Shown piece by piece: positions 31,721 through 41,647 of a stretch of 64,000 bases of DNA; within the stretch, counting starts at the first letter, position 1; each line of letters opens with the position of its first letter. The notes beneath the pieces are model-generated. The model made no database searches. It saw only the letters and a program-made list of their open reading frames with translations, and had not been told where the DNA came from. This DNA is from Erodium maritimum (taxonomy: Eukaryota > Streptophyta > Magnoliopsida > Geraniales > Geraniaceae), in NCBI GenBank assembly GCA_963921825.1, contig OY997589.1:73826523-73890522 (forward strand), in the 5' to 3' direction. The translations under genes were made by a program, and so were the position numbers.

Positions 31721-32083
31721 ACGGGATGATGCCCGCTTTGTCCTTCCTAAAGATTTGTGGTTGCGAGGCTTATGTGAAACATTTGGTTTCGACTAAGCTC
31801 GAACCAAGATCTGAGATATGCACCTTCGTGTGGTATCCCAAAGCAACAAGGGGATACTATTTCTACAATCCCAGTGAGAACATGGTGTTCGTCGCTTGGG
31901 GTGGGGTCTTTATGGAAAAAAAGTTTTGTTTCCAAAGACGTCATTGGGAGGACTGTGCATCTCGAAGAAATTCAGGATGGTACAGATCTGTCTAAACCAA
32001 TTAGCAACCCTGTAGAAAGGAGCCAGAGATTGTCGTAGAGTAAGAACCAATTCCTGTTACAATTCCGGAAGGTCCAAGGCGAT

Positions 32084-33071
32084 TTGAAAGGATCAATCTT
32101 CCACCTCCAAGATATGGTATCCGGAGGTGACAATGAAGTCATGGTGGATCACGATGATCCAGCCACCTTTCAGGAAGTCGTGGATGGGCCCAACTCCGAG
32201 TTATGGCTGGGAGCCATGAGGGAGGAAATGCAATCCATGTCGGACAACCGAGTCTGGGAACCGGTTGATCCCATCAATGGTGTGAGGACCATAGGATGCA
32301 AATGGATCTTCAAGGTGAAGATGGACATGGACGGCAACCCTTTGACCTACAAAGCTCAACTGGTGGCGAAAGGTTATAGGCAGATCCAATGGATTGACTA
32401 TGAGGAAACCTTCTCCTTAGTGGCTATGGTCAAAATCAATCCAAATTCTTCTTGACATAACTGCGTATCATAATTACGAGATATGGCAAGTGGATGTCAA
32501 AACCGCTTTCCTAAATGGAAATTTGACTGAGTACGTTTGTATGTCTCGGCCCAAAGGTTTTGACGATCCGAAGAATAAAGGAAAGATTTATAAGTTGTTG
32601 AAATCCATTTATGGATTGAAACGAACTTCTCGGAGTTGGATCCTTCGTTTTGATGAAGCTGTAATTGGATTTGGCTTAATCAAGAACGAGGATGAATCTT
32701 GCGTTTATAAGAAGGCTAGTGGGAGCAAGATTACCTTTCTGGTTCTCATTGAAAACGACATCCCAACCTTGCACGAGACTAAAGCTTAGTTGAGGAAGTG
32801 TTTTTCAATAAAGGACTTAGGCGATGCTTCTTATATCTTAAGGATTAAGATATGTAGAGATCGCACCAAGAGGGTCTTGGATTTAAGTCAGGGAACCTAT
32901 GTGAACAAGGCATTGAGTAGGTTCTTAATGCTCGATTCAAAGAAAGGACTCTTACCCACTAGTCATGGCATTCATCTCAGCAAGACTCAGTGTCCTAAGA
33001 CACCTGATGAGCTGAAAAGGATGATGAGAATCCTATGCGCCTGGGGGCAGGATCGATCATATATGCCATGA
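32084..33071 (+). pseudogene. Copia A reverse transcriptase lacking the YVDD box
   Basis: RVT_2 blocks are in order: ELWLGAMREEMQSMSDNRVW, CKWIFKVKMD, YKAQLVAKGY, then after a shift VDVKTAFLNGNLTEYVCM and IYGLKRTSRSWILRFDEAV. At about 32745-32750 the reading goes from ITFLVL directly to IENDIPTL. The YVDD catalytic box and its next few residues, always present at this point in Copia, are absent, with the frame kept. A TAG (32787-32789) replaces a usual Trp codon. FSIKDLG and DLSQGTYVNKAL follow up to 33071. Element B has the same gap and the same stop. Confidence 0.92.
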
Positions 33072-33159
33072 CATGTATGAGACCAGACGTCTCGTAAGCC
33101 TTATGTTGTACCAGTAGACATCATTCTAACCCGGGGGAAAGATGATGTTGAACTAGTCG

Positions 33160-33643
33160 TCGAAGGATGAGTAGACGCTAGTTTTCCAAGACAAATCCAG
33201 ATGACTTTAGAAGTCAATCAGGATATGTGTTTACGCTGAATGGTAGAGCTTTAGCTGGGAAAGCGTAAAGCAAGATACCATTGCCGAATCTACGACAGAG
33301 GCCAAGTACATGGATGCTGCAGAGGCAGCTAAGGAGGCTATGTGGATTTGGAAATTCATGGCAGGGCTGGGTGTAATTAAAAACCCATCCAGTCCGGTGA
33401 ATCCATTTTGCGACAACACAAGGGCCATTGCGCAAGCTAAAAGCCTAGATCGCATAACAAATCCAAACATGTACTGCGGCGTATCCACCTCATCAGATAA
33501 ATACTGAACTGAGGTGAAGTGAAGATAACCGATATTGCAACAGATGATAACATAGCCAACCCTTTGACTAAGACAGTGTCACTGCCTGAACATGTTAGAC
33601 ATGTAAAGTCGATGGGGACATATTGGAGTTTAGATTGGAACTA
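33160..33643 (+). pseudogene. Copia A RNase H remnant
   Basis: Scattered frames keep VDASF, MDAAEAAKEAMWIWKFMAGL (33310-33369), PFCDNTRAIAQAK and DNIANPLTKTVSLPEHVRHV, the usual C-terminus of Copia pol. Many stops and shifts are present. Confidence 0.82.
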
Positions 33644-33658
33644 GGGCAAGTGGGAGAT
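33644..33658 (+). other. Copia A polypurine tract
   Basis: gggcaagtgggagat directly before the 3' LTR start (TGTTAG at 33659). This is the plus-strand primer site. Confidence 0.85.
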
Positions 33659-35347
33659 TGTTAGTCTTAGTGCCCGTAGTTCAATCCTAAATGTCCAAAT
33701 GTATATATCATCGTTAGCAATAAAATTAAAGCGGCTTTATATTACTTATGTGTTGGAGTAATATATCGATGTGTGCTCTGATCTATGCCCACCATGCGAA
33801 TAGAACCATAGATCGAGATAGATCACACTCGATGGGTCCCTAGTCAACAAAGCTTCACTAGAAGCGACTAGTATGAAAGATGGCTCTTTATGGCTTACGT
33901 TCTGTTAGTCATTGGAATGGGATTCCGGAGTCTGATCATAGATATCATGTGGGACATGATATTGGACGACCCACCCTGAATATGTGCCATAGATTAAGTC
34001 ATGAACATATTCAGTGTTGTAGCTTGTCATGTATCCTTAGACCAAGGAGTCTTTGTGATCGCTATGTAGTCAACAACTGAGTTTGACCTGAGCCTAACGT
34101 TGTCCGTAACAGGGCTTCCATAACGGCCAGGATTGGCTTGGGGACGGGCTACATGAGTGACACGAAAGACGGCTAAGGGATTTATCCCTCATACTAAGGT
34201 ATGGGAAAGATATCGGTTCTCGGCCACTTGATCGAGAGTGACTGGAAGAATAGCATGGCCATGCACATGATACTGGGTATCATATCTTCAGTCATCTCAC
34301 ATATCAAGGAACGGTGATTGAGAATAATAAGGATGACGGCTCTATGCCTTATCTCAATCAGGATATCGGAGATAAAAGGATAATGACAGGGACGACGGAA
34401 AGGTTAGAATCGACATGGTCGATTCGTTATGTAGTGTCAGGCAATACTAAAGTCTCGTTAGTTGCCACTTAAATAGGATCAAGTAAAATGGGATTTTACG
34501 TTGATCTATTGACATGCATAAACCTAAGGGTCACACCGGAGGATGAAACTCATTGACACATTTATGGAGAATGGCCAAAAGGGAGTTGTCTCGGGACATG
34601 ACCAAAACTGGGTTTTGGGTCATGTGCCCGTAAGTGAATAGGACTTTACGGATCGAGACAAGGCTTGGAGTCTTGGGATTGATCGCGTCGGATAATGTTG
34701 GACATTTCCGGTATGGAAGGCATGGAGACGATGAGCGAATCACGGGACCTCGTTGGAAATGGTCACGGGCCATGTTCCAAGAGGCCCATGAAAGGCCCAT
34801 GCAACCAAGGCCTATGGAACTAATTAATCAAGTCTTGATTAATTAGTACTAAGTAAGCAAGACAAGGATTAAGGTGTTGGTGATTCACCACCTAACCCAA
34901 TCTTGTCTTGCCATACTTTGTCCTATTTACACCTTACTTGACACCATACTTGTCCCATGCCTTTAGTTGGACAAGTATGGGTTTTGTTATGTTTAAGTCA
35001 TCTTTTTTCAACATAACAAACACAAGACAAGAATAGGAAACACATTTTCTCTCCCTCTTCCATGGCCATTTCGGGTTTGGCTAGTTTCCTCCTCCATTTT
35101 TTGTGTTCTTGAGTCCTCAAAGAGAAGAACTACGTGGCTTTGATTCCCATGTGGATACGTAGGCGTCTTGGAGACTCAAGCCAATCATTCGTTAACCGGT
35201 GTTCTTGTTTTGGTAAGAACTAGTGCTGAATTTTTCTCTTGTTAATCCATTCTTTGTTAGTTGTTTCATGGTTCTAATTGTCTCTTGGTTTTCATTGATT
35301 TTCCGCTGCGAGTTGGTTCATCTCCAACCCTACCTCGAGACCCAACA
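33659..35347 (+). repeat. Copia A 3' LTR
   Basis: 1689 bases, ending cccaaca at 35341-35347, where non-coding retroposon sequence resumes. Hairpins at 34819-34847 and 34857-34911. Confidence 0.95.
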
Positions 35348-35352
35348 TCTTC

Positions 35353-36273
35353 GCCCTACCGAGCGTTGATCGTTATGGAAATATTTTAGTCACTTTTGGT
35401 GGTACGTTTGTTTGCTTGGCGTTTCGCTTCAGATCCAGTCGTGAGACGGTATCTTCATCTCTTAGGTGTTGATCATCGTAGATTTGATGATTCGTCGTGC
35501 TGTTGATACTAGTATTCCGATTCTTTTCTTAAGATTTGTGGGCCCTCATTGTGACTTTATTGATATCTACTCGCTTTTCAGCTGCTTCCTCCCACATTCG
35601 TGGATAGGACTCGTCGGTTTTAAGTGTTGGCCGTCGATGAGTGGTTAGGCCTCTGTGTCTTTCAGTTGTTTACTCTCAGATTCGGTTTTTGTGTATAGTG
35701 TGGTCAGAGGGTTATTTCCCTCCGGAATTGTCTTTGTCGCTTGCGGTGTTGGTCGTCGACGTGTTAGTTTCCATCTTCAAGTATATGTGACAGGTTGCTG
35801 GCCCTAATGAGACAGGGTGTCTACACTTTTAGGCAATCGGTTCGGTTAATATTAGTATTTTTCGTGCTTAATGGTTGGAAAATGCGGGTTATAGACCGTT
35901 TCTTTATGGATTTCATGGTGGTAAAATCTATGTGTTAGACCTTTTACTTTTATTTGTTTTGTGCTTCATGGTTGTAAAATATGGTTTTATAGACCTTCAT
36001 TGTCTACCGAGGTTCCTTGTGTAGGAATGCTCTTTCATGTATCTGGTTGTTCCCCTTATTGAGATTCTCATGAAGTTGAGTTGTCATGCCAGCGCTCGAG
36101 TCTGTTTGTTGGTTTTATTATTAGGTCTGTTTTCAGTGTTTTGGTTGTGTCCTTACAGTTGGCTACGTCCATCTTTGGATTTTTGTGATCTGTAGCTAGA
36201 TCATGGTTTATCTTGTACTCCTTTTCAGTCTCTGAGGAGGTTTCATTTATATAGTTACTTTGCTGATAAAAAA
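35353..36273 (+). mobile_element. non-coding retroposon 2, 3' half with poly(A)
   Basis: T-rich non-coding DNA ending in an A-tract (about 36268-36273), then the second copy of the 13-bp duplication. It contains repeated words such as atggttgtaaaat/atggtggtaaaat (about 35910-35985). No LINE domain is present. Confidence 0.65.
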
Positions 36274-36286
36274 AACTCTCCAGATT
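36274..36286. repeat. target-site duplication, right copy (split retroposon)
   Basis: aactctccagatt, identical to 25932-25944. Confidence 0.85.
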
Positions 36287-36811
36287 TTGTTACCCATTCA
36301 CCTACTTTTTTTTTCTTTCTCGTATGACGTTTTCGTTGTTAAGTTGTTTTAGTGCGGGCCTTAATCTTGTTATCAACAAAAAGTGGGCCCTAATCTCATC
36401 TCGTGATTCCACTTCCTTTTTGATATTTCTATACAAAAAATATTGTTGATAGAAAGTAACTGCTTTTTTAAAACATATTTTGATGTTACTTTTAAATTGA
36501 AATAAAAATAAACATAATAATGGCAAGTTAATACAAGAAACAGTTTTTGGTATATAAATTCGATGAACTGAAATAGATTGTTCGGACCACAATATCCGAG
36601 CCAATGCCAAGGGCTGGCCCATCCGTTCAAATTCAACACTTGGTATGAATGGAGTCAAAACATATCGCTAATGTAGACTGAATACTGTTAATGGGCCCAG
36701 AAATTTCTAATCGGCCCAACCTATGAAACCCAGGTGTGAACTGTAGAGTGGAGGAAAGCAGTATGAGATGCAAACACCTCTTACAAGTCAATCTTTTTGA
36801 CCCTCCAGAAA
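36287..36811. other. unassigned DNA
   Basis: I see no gene, repeat terminus or recognisable domain on either strand. Open frames here are short and overlap on opposite strands. Confidence 0.5.
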
Positions 36812-37040
36812 CTAGGGGTGGGCGTCGGCCGGGGCCCGACAATATTTTCATTATCTGTAACCCAAACCGGAAGAACCGGTTACTTGAAATCCATAACCGT
36901 CACCGCACCGGGTTCTAACAGAGAACCTAAAAATCAACCGTCACGGAACCGGCCAGTTACGGTTTTTAACCGACCCATTGGGCTTTCTTTTGGGCCTTCA
37001 ATAAAAGCCCAAAATAGAAGAAAAAAAACATCAATTTCTT
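36812..37040. mobile_element. hAT-like MITE fragment ('taggggtgggc' terminus)
   Basis: Starts ctaggggtgggcgtcggccg, the usual terminus of a widespread plant hAT-type MITE, and continues with aaccggaagaaccggtt and cgacccattgggct / ttgggccttcaataaaagccc blocks also typical of that group. The opposite terminus is not found, so it is probably truncated by the gypsy remnant to its right. Confidence 0.5.
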
Positions 37041-37079
37041 AAACAACTAGAACAATAAAACCAATTTACAACAAAACAC

Positions 37080-37777
37080 AATCAGTTAGTACTAACAGGA
37101 TCCGTGACACTCGCGCAGACCTGTTTTCCAAACTCGGTTCCAACTCGAATCTTAACCTGTTTTAATCTTAAAAATTAGCCTTAAACGACACACACGCTTG
37201 ACCACCAATTCAGCAAACACACGCGCCACGACTCACAGACAAATCAAGTCATTCTACCTCAACCAAAACCCAAGCCAACACGGCCAAACAACAACACAAC
37301 AACACTCGCCCACCGGGCCAACCAACACCGAACCACGCCCACCGGGCCAACCAAAATCAAAATCCGCCCATAGGGCCAATCAAATTTTAAAACGCGTCCA
37401 CTGGGCCAACCAATTTTAAAACTTTTTCCACTTCATTAAAAGACCTCACTTCCTGACATCAGGTAGTTACAATCCGGTCCAGGCGTCCCCGAACTACATT
37501 GTACCCACTTGACATCCACACCGTCACGCTCGACTACAGGGGCGCCCCTGAGTCGAGTCGCGACAGTTTAAAAACATTTCACGCAGCAACACACAAACAC
37601 TGTGCCAGTAACCCCGTACTGCACAAGCACATAACAAAAACAGGACTCAAGTCCTAACGGGTCTACACACGAGTTACGACTTGCGTACCCAACGCACGAC
37701 GGGACTTTACTGACTCGACTCTCCCACCTAATTGACGTGCAGTCCGAGGTGTGATACCTCGTGCTCTGATACCAAGC
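37080..37777 (-). mobile_element. gypsy element leader and 5' internal remnant (minus)
   Basis: On the minus strand the LTR end at 37778 is followed by gcttggtatcagagcacg, a Met-tRNA primer site (plus-strand 37764-37775 is ctctgataccaa). Further in, 37532-37554 holds a strong palindrome also present in the leader of element E. About four units with cgcccaccgggccaaccaa lie at 37305-37415. No gag coding remains; the internal region is lost beyond about 37080. Confidence 0.72.
37532..37554 (-). promoter_or_regulatory. conserved palindrome in gypsy leader
   Basis: gact-a-caggggcgcccctg-agtc is a 14-bp perfect palindrome with 4-bp flanking arms and a one-base bulge, 224 bases inside the LTR end. 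Element E has the related gactcaggggtgccactgaagtc at 60417-60439, followed like this one by agcgtga and ggatgtcaagt. A packaging or dimerisation hairpin is an inference. Confidence 0.55.
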
Positions 37778-38041
37778 TGTCACGCCCCAATTTCAGTAAA
37801 CCGAACTCGGGACGCGAACGTTTTAAAAACATAAAAACACTTGAAACCTGTTTTCATTAAATCACTTTAAAATACCAGTTCAGTTCAACAAAATAATAAT
37901 TACAAATTAAAACACGTCCCGACAAGTGGACAAACGAGGTACACGTCACTAGACTCAAAACACCCAGAAACCCGCTTCAAGCTTCAGAAGCTCCCCTAGT
38001 TCAGCCTGCGAACGGTACCTGTAGGAAAAGCAGCTAGGGTT

Positions 38042-38053
38042 GAGCGTTCGCTC
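38042..38053 (-). promoter_or_regulatory. GAGCG/CGCTC palindrome in minus gypsy LTR
   Basis: GAGCGttCGCTC, followed on the minus side by the LTR 3' end about 265 bases on. Equivalent to 2590-2640 and 59463-59474. Confidence 0.5.
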
Positions 38054-38344
38054 ACCACCACGGATAGCAGACTGACTACGGCATAATTAGCAGACAATGC
38101 CGGTAACACCAACAACCAACTCAACTCCGGGGAACACTGTCCCCAACCCAAGTACTCAGACTGAACAATACACCCAGAGTTACCTTCCTTGACCAACTCA
38201 ACACTCTGACACGTAAAGTAGACCCGACACAACGATCACGACCTCTTCCAAGGACTCAAAAGAAACTACGCAACACCAAACAAGATCACAAAGGATCGCA
38301 CGCCAAACAAGATCACAAAGGATCGCAAACCAGCTGCTTAGTAA

Positions 38345-38615
38345 CCTCCCTCAATCACGCGCTTTGCCGAACCACTCAGGCCAGGCGGTCGACCTGTCTC
38401 AGTAACCTCCCTCACTCACGCGCTTTGCCGAACCACTCAGGCCAGGCGGTCGACCTGTCTCACTCACGCGCTTTGCCGAACTACTCAGGCCAGGCGGTCG
38501 ACCTGTCTCACTCACGCGCTTTGCTGAACCACTCAGGCCAGGCGGTCGACCTGTCTCACTCACGCGCTTTGCCGAACCACTCGGGCCAGGCGGTCGACCT
38601 GTCTCAGTAACCTCT
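38345..38615. repeat. 48-bp tandem array in the minus gypsy LTR
   Basis: Five to six near-identical units containing cgctttgccgaaccactcag and ccaggcggtcgacctgtctc; the first is separated by an extra agtaacctccc. Because 48 is a multiple of 3, both strands show open frames with repeated peptides, which I treat as artefacts. Confidence 0.92.
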
Positions 38616-38744
38616 CTCACTCAGGTAACCACAATCACAATCACAAGCGAGTTCAACAAACAGCAACAACACAGGTGACAACTCCACAGGCATTCAAGGC
38701 CAACAAGACACCAACGGTAAAGTACGGGTTCACAACCCCACAGG

Positions 38745-38895
38745 CACTCACGGCCACCCAAAACACCGAAACGACAACACGGGCTCTCATGGCCACCCAA
38801 GACTCAGCAATAAATAACACGGGCTCTTAAGGCCACCCAACTCGACAATAACTAACACGGGCTCTCAAGGCCACCCAAACTCGACAATAAATAAC
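38745..38895. repeat. degenerate tandem array in the minus gypsy LTR
   Basis: About four units with acacgggctct(c/t)a(a/t)ggccaccca separated by about 20 A-rich bases. Confidence 0.8.
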
Positions 38896-39502
38896 ACGCA
38901 ACAACCTCAGGCATAATCGATGCCTCCAACAGTCCTAAGATCACTAGTTTCGCAAACAACCTCCGGGCATGGTCATATGCCTCCAGTAATTCAATTATCG
39001 CTAAGTTCTCTGCTCCTACGACACTACTAAGTGTCACATGCAATTCCAATACTTGCTACGTTCCCGTATCATGCTTTTCTAATATTCGATAACCTACTCA
39101 ACCCACGACACCTCGGTGTCACATGCAATTCTACTGTTAACTTTCCCTAGTCAGGGCCGAGATCCGGCTACTTTTCCCTACCTCAACCGAAGAACACCCG
39201 CTACGCTTCCTAGCTGCTGACGTTCTGGCTCGCTACCTCCGGGCTTCACTTCGATTGAACCCGGACGCTAAAGATAACACGAAAGCCATAATTAGAGGTG
39301 GTTCCCAGGTTAAATTAAAGGTCGTCGAGGGAAGGAGAGATCGGACGTTGGGAGGTGTGGCGGCCGTGTGGTGGTGATGAGAGAGGGAGGCGTGGTGGTG
39401 CGCGAAGAGAGAGAAGGGGAGAGGTGAGGGACGGTGAAGGTTCGGCTGAGAGGGAGGGATTCGAAGAAGAAGCTGCAGAAGTGAGGAGTAAACCCTAGAA
39501 AA

Positions 39503-39516
39503 GGGCTTTTATACTC
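39503..39516 (-). promoter_or_regulatory. TATA box of the minus gypsy LTR
   Basis: On the minus strand ggagtataaaagcc, followed by ctctagggttt-type leader DNA. Typical of LTR RNA polymerase II promoters. Confidence 0.6.
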
Positions 39517-39696
39517 CGGGCTTGGGTCGGGTCAGCATCTTGGGCCGGGTCTGCCTGGTCCAGCCCAAAGTCCTTTTTTTACACGACTAAAGAATTAAAT
39601 CGAATTTCAGCCTCGCTTTTACTAAAACCGAATTAGATTTCAACCTCGACGTTATAATTTAATAATTTAAACGTTAAAATTTTCTCGGTTCTTACA

Positions 39697-40066
39697 AAGA
39701 CTTTCCAGTTTGGTCGCCAGAAACAATACAGAAGGTTAAAGGGAAAAGAAAAAAGAAACCCCAACAACCTTTCCGAGTGACGACTCGTTCACTTTGTATG
39801 AGTGAAACTCAGAAGCTCGAGGCTCAACGTAAAAATGAAGCTTGGAGACATTTTGTCACTACAGGGACTTTGCTGCAGATAGAGCCTAAGGAAGATGTTC
39901 CTCCTTCTATCGACTAGTTTCTTTGTATTTGGCTTTTGTTCCCCTTTGTTTTTATCTTAGCAAGATTCTCTCACCGTTTGTGGTGGAGTCTCTTTTGAAG
40001 GTTATTTGGGATAGCTTTATGCGGTCCCCTCTTTTTCCCGTCTTGGGGCAGAAAGTTTCAATAAAA
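39697..40066 (+). other. fragment with a 73-codon open frame, possibly a LINE 3' end
   Basis: Directly after the LTR, a frame open from 39699 to a TAG at 39915 encodes a basic peptide (VKGKRKKKPQQPFRVTTRS, then MSETQKLEAQRKNEAWRHF). I cannot assign it. The next 150 bases are T-rich and end in agtttcaataaaacaaaaac, which looks like the 3' UTR of a plant LINE or a cellular 3' end. The 5' part was presumably cut off by the gypsy insertion. Confidence 0.4.
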
Positions 40067-40587
40067 CAAAAACATCATCTATCAAATTTTTTTTTAGTGA
40101 TAAACCTAGTGTTTAGTGTTGATACAACTAGTGTTCAATGTTCATAAAAAAACATGTGACGAGGTGATAAAAATCATGTTCGATTTTTGAAAATGAGGTG
40201 ATAAAACTAGTATTCAGTGTTGATAAAACCAGTGTAAAGTGTTGATAAAAATTAACTAGATATAATTTTTTTTAACATCCGCCCCAAAATAATTTTTTCC
40301 GTGCTTCAAAATATATTCTTCACTAATCTTGATAAAAAACTTTTGAAAAAAAAATATTAGCACAAGTTTGAAGCCAATCGGAGTTTAAACGAAGCGTTGA
40401 TAATTAAATTAGTAAATGGGTAAAAAAAGTAATGAAATAATTTTATTAAAAAGCCACTACCACATCAAAAAGTGTTGTATTTTTGTAGTCAACAAGTCAA
40501 ACACTCAATTGTATCTCATCCATCCATTTATGAAATAGATGGTTTGAATGAGTTCACACAGTTTTTAGATTAAGAGTGAGTGTCTAT
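40067..40587. other. AT-rich DNA with short repeats
   Basis: Imperfect repeats of gtgttgataaaac(t/c)agtgt between 40098 and 40250. No gene or transposon terminus recognised. Confidence 0.6.
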
Positions 40588-40596
40588 TTGATTTTT
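40588..40596. repeat. 9-bp target duplication, left copy
   Basis: ttgattttt, repeated at 41087-41095. Nine bases is the usual Mutator-superfamily length. Confidence 0.85.
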
Positions 40597-41086
40597 GGGT
40601 TTACTCCATGTCCTAACCTCGTACTACACTTAATTGTCAAATCCGCACCCAAGCTTTGAAAAATTGTCAAATAGTAACGAATTTCAAAACTGAATTATTA
40701 AAAATAAAAAAGTACTGTTTAAATTGACTTTTTCTGTGAACACTGAATCACGTGCTGCCCACGTGACTCATTTTATAATGGAGCTTGCGCGAGCTGAGGT
40801 CACGAAGAGATGAAATTCGAAGCTTGGACACAAAGAGATGAAGTTCGAAGAGCTGAGATGAAGAGATTAGGTCACAAAGAGATGAAGTTAGGCCAAGTTA
40901 ACATCCGTAGGAAGAACATATTTGAGGGTAAACTCGACTTTTCACTTTTCCAAGTTAACGTCCGTTTAAAATTAGAAACAATTGGCAATTTCAGTTAATT
41001 GGCCGTTACTACATGGCAATTTCAATCGTACAGGGTTTGGATTTAACAATTTCTGAAAGTTGGGCGTTAGGACATGGAGTAACCCC
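40597..41086. mobile_element. Mutator-type MITE, 490 bp
   Basis: The left end gggtttactccatgtcctaac and the reverse complement of the right end ggggttactccatgtcctaac match at 19 of about 21 positions. Weaker similarity (attgtcaaatccgcaccc and attgttaaatccaaaccc) extends inward. A perfect 9-bp duplication flanks it. The middle holds short purine-rich direct repeats (cacaaagagatgaagtt at 40829 and 40873) and no transposase. Confidence 0.87.
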
Positions 41087-41095
41087 TTGATTTTT
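41087..41095. repeat. 9-bp target duplication, right copy
   Basis: ttgattttt, identical to 40588-40596. Confidence 0.85.
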
Positions 41096-41151
41096 TTACA
41101 AAATTGAAAAGGAGTAAGAGATAATGAGTTGAAAGAATTTTAATCCCCGAG

Positions 41152-41289
41152 TTGAATTCTCTAGGGTTATTTCTCTTTATTCGTAGCAAAAAGAGATAAA
41201 TATTTGTTGCCTAAACCAGGCTAACAAAAAGGGAAAAAAGAACTTAAAATAAGTCTATAGTAAGATTGAGGTTGTTGGGAGCGCACGCA
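41152..41289 (-). mobile_element. Copia element C, LTR fragment (3' side, minus)
   Basis: This stretch is a diverged copy of 51996-52155: shared blocks include ttatttctctttatt, gataa(a/g)at..ttgcct, aggctaacaaaa and agattgaggttg...gcgcacgcaag. The two copies flank minus-strand Copia pol sequence, so they are read as its LTRs. Confidence 0.6.
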
Positions 41290-41642
41290 AGAATTTTTTT
41301 CTATATAAGCTCGAAAATTTATTAATAAGATCGATTCTAAAAAAGAATTGGAATGCCCCGATTTACAAAGAAACATGGTGGAAAACCAAAGATTACAATG
41401 GGGCTCCATCAAAGGGAGCCAAAAGGCTAAGTCTTTTCTAAAAAAAAAACAAGGATCAAAAACCAAAAAAGAAAAATCGTCAATCCTCGCCTCCCAAAGT
41501 CATCGACGAGACGTCGCATCCTTCTTCTTGGCAGCCAAACCACGAACTGTAGTTCATGCGTCATTTCCCTAAGACGAAATTGCGACTTGAGTGTTTCCAT
41601 TTCGGCCTTGCTCAACCTGTTTCCCAAAATCGACGGGACGAA
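41290..41642 (-). mobile_element. LINE-derived 3' part, minus orientation
   Basis: On the minus strand a frame starting MFVPSILGNRLSKAEMETLK runs to about 41427, then T-rich non-coding DNA ends at an A-tract (41290-41297 on the plus strand as T). It is contiguous with the ORF1-type sequence at 50109-51150 once Copia B and its duplication are removed (gatatg|ttcgtccc). I recognise no ORF2 domain between the two, so this is an internally deleted or ORF1-only element. Confidence 0.5.
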
Positions 41643-41647
41643 CATAT
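41643..41647. repeat. Copia B target-site duplication, left
   Basis: catat, repeated at 50104-50108. Confidence 0.9.

Larger units (their letters stand above)
26917..35347 (+). mobile_element. Copia element A, 8.43 kb, young, non-autonomous
   Basis: Complete LTR retrotransposon: two 1689-bp LTRs starting TGTTAG and ending CCCAACA, a Met-tRNA primer site, a polypurine tract, and a near-perfect 5-bp duplication (tcttt 26912-26916, tcttc 35348-35352). The two LTRs differ at only two positions that I can find (27674/34416 and 28071/34813). Its gag-pol is broken throughout, and the same key lesions occur in element B (41648-50103). It must therefore rely on enzymes from another element. It inserted into the non-coding retroposon. 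Confidence 0.93.
37778..39696 (-). mobile_element. Ty3/gypsy 5' LTR, minus orientation, 1919 bp
   Basis: On the minus strand it starts TGTAAGAACCGAG (39696) and ends GGGGCGTGACA (37778), followed by a primer site. It shares the gaggtagggaaaagt block (39182-39196, minus) and the GAGCG palindrome with the other gypsy LTRs. A TATA box (agtataaaagcc, minus) lies at 39503-39516, about 185 bases inside the LTR. No matching 3' LTR is in view; the element is truncated. Confidence 0.85.

Noticed and set aside
38399-38620. Open frames with a repeated peptide (SETGRPPGLSGSAKRV and its complement)
   Set aside because: Produced by a 48-bp tandem array inside a gypsy LTR; open on both strands because the unit is a multiple of 3.
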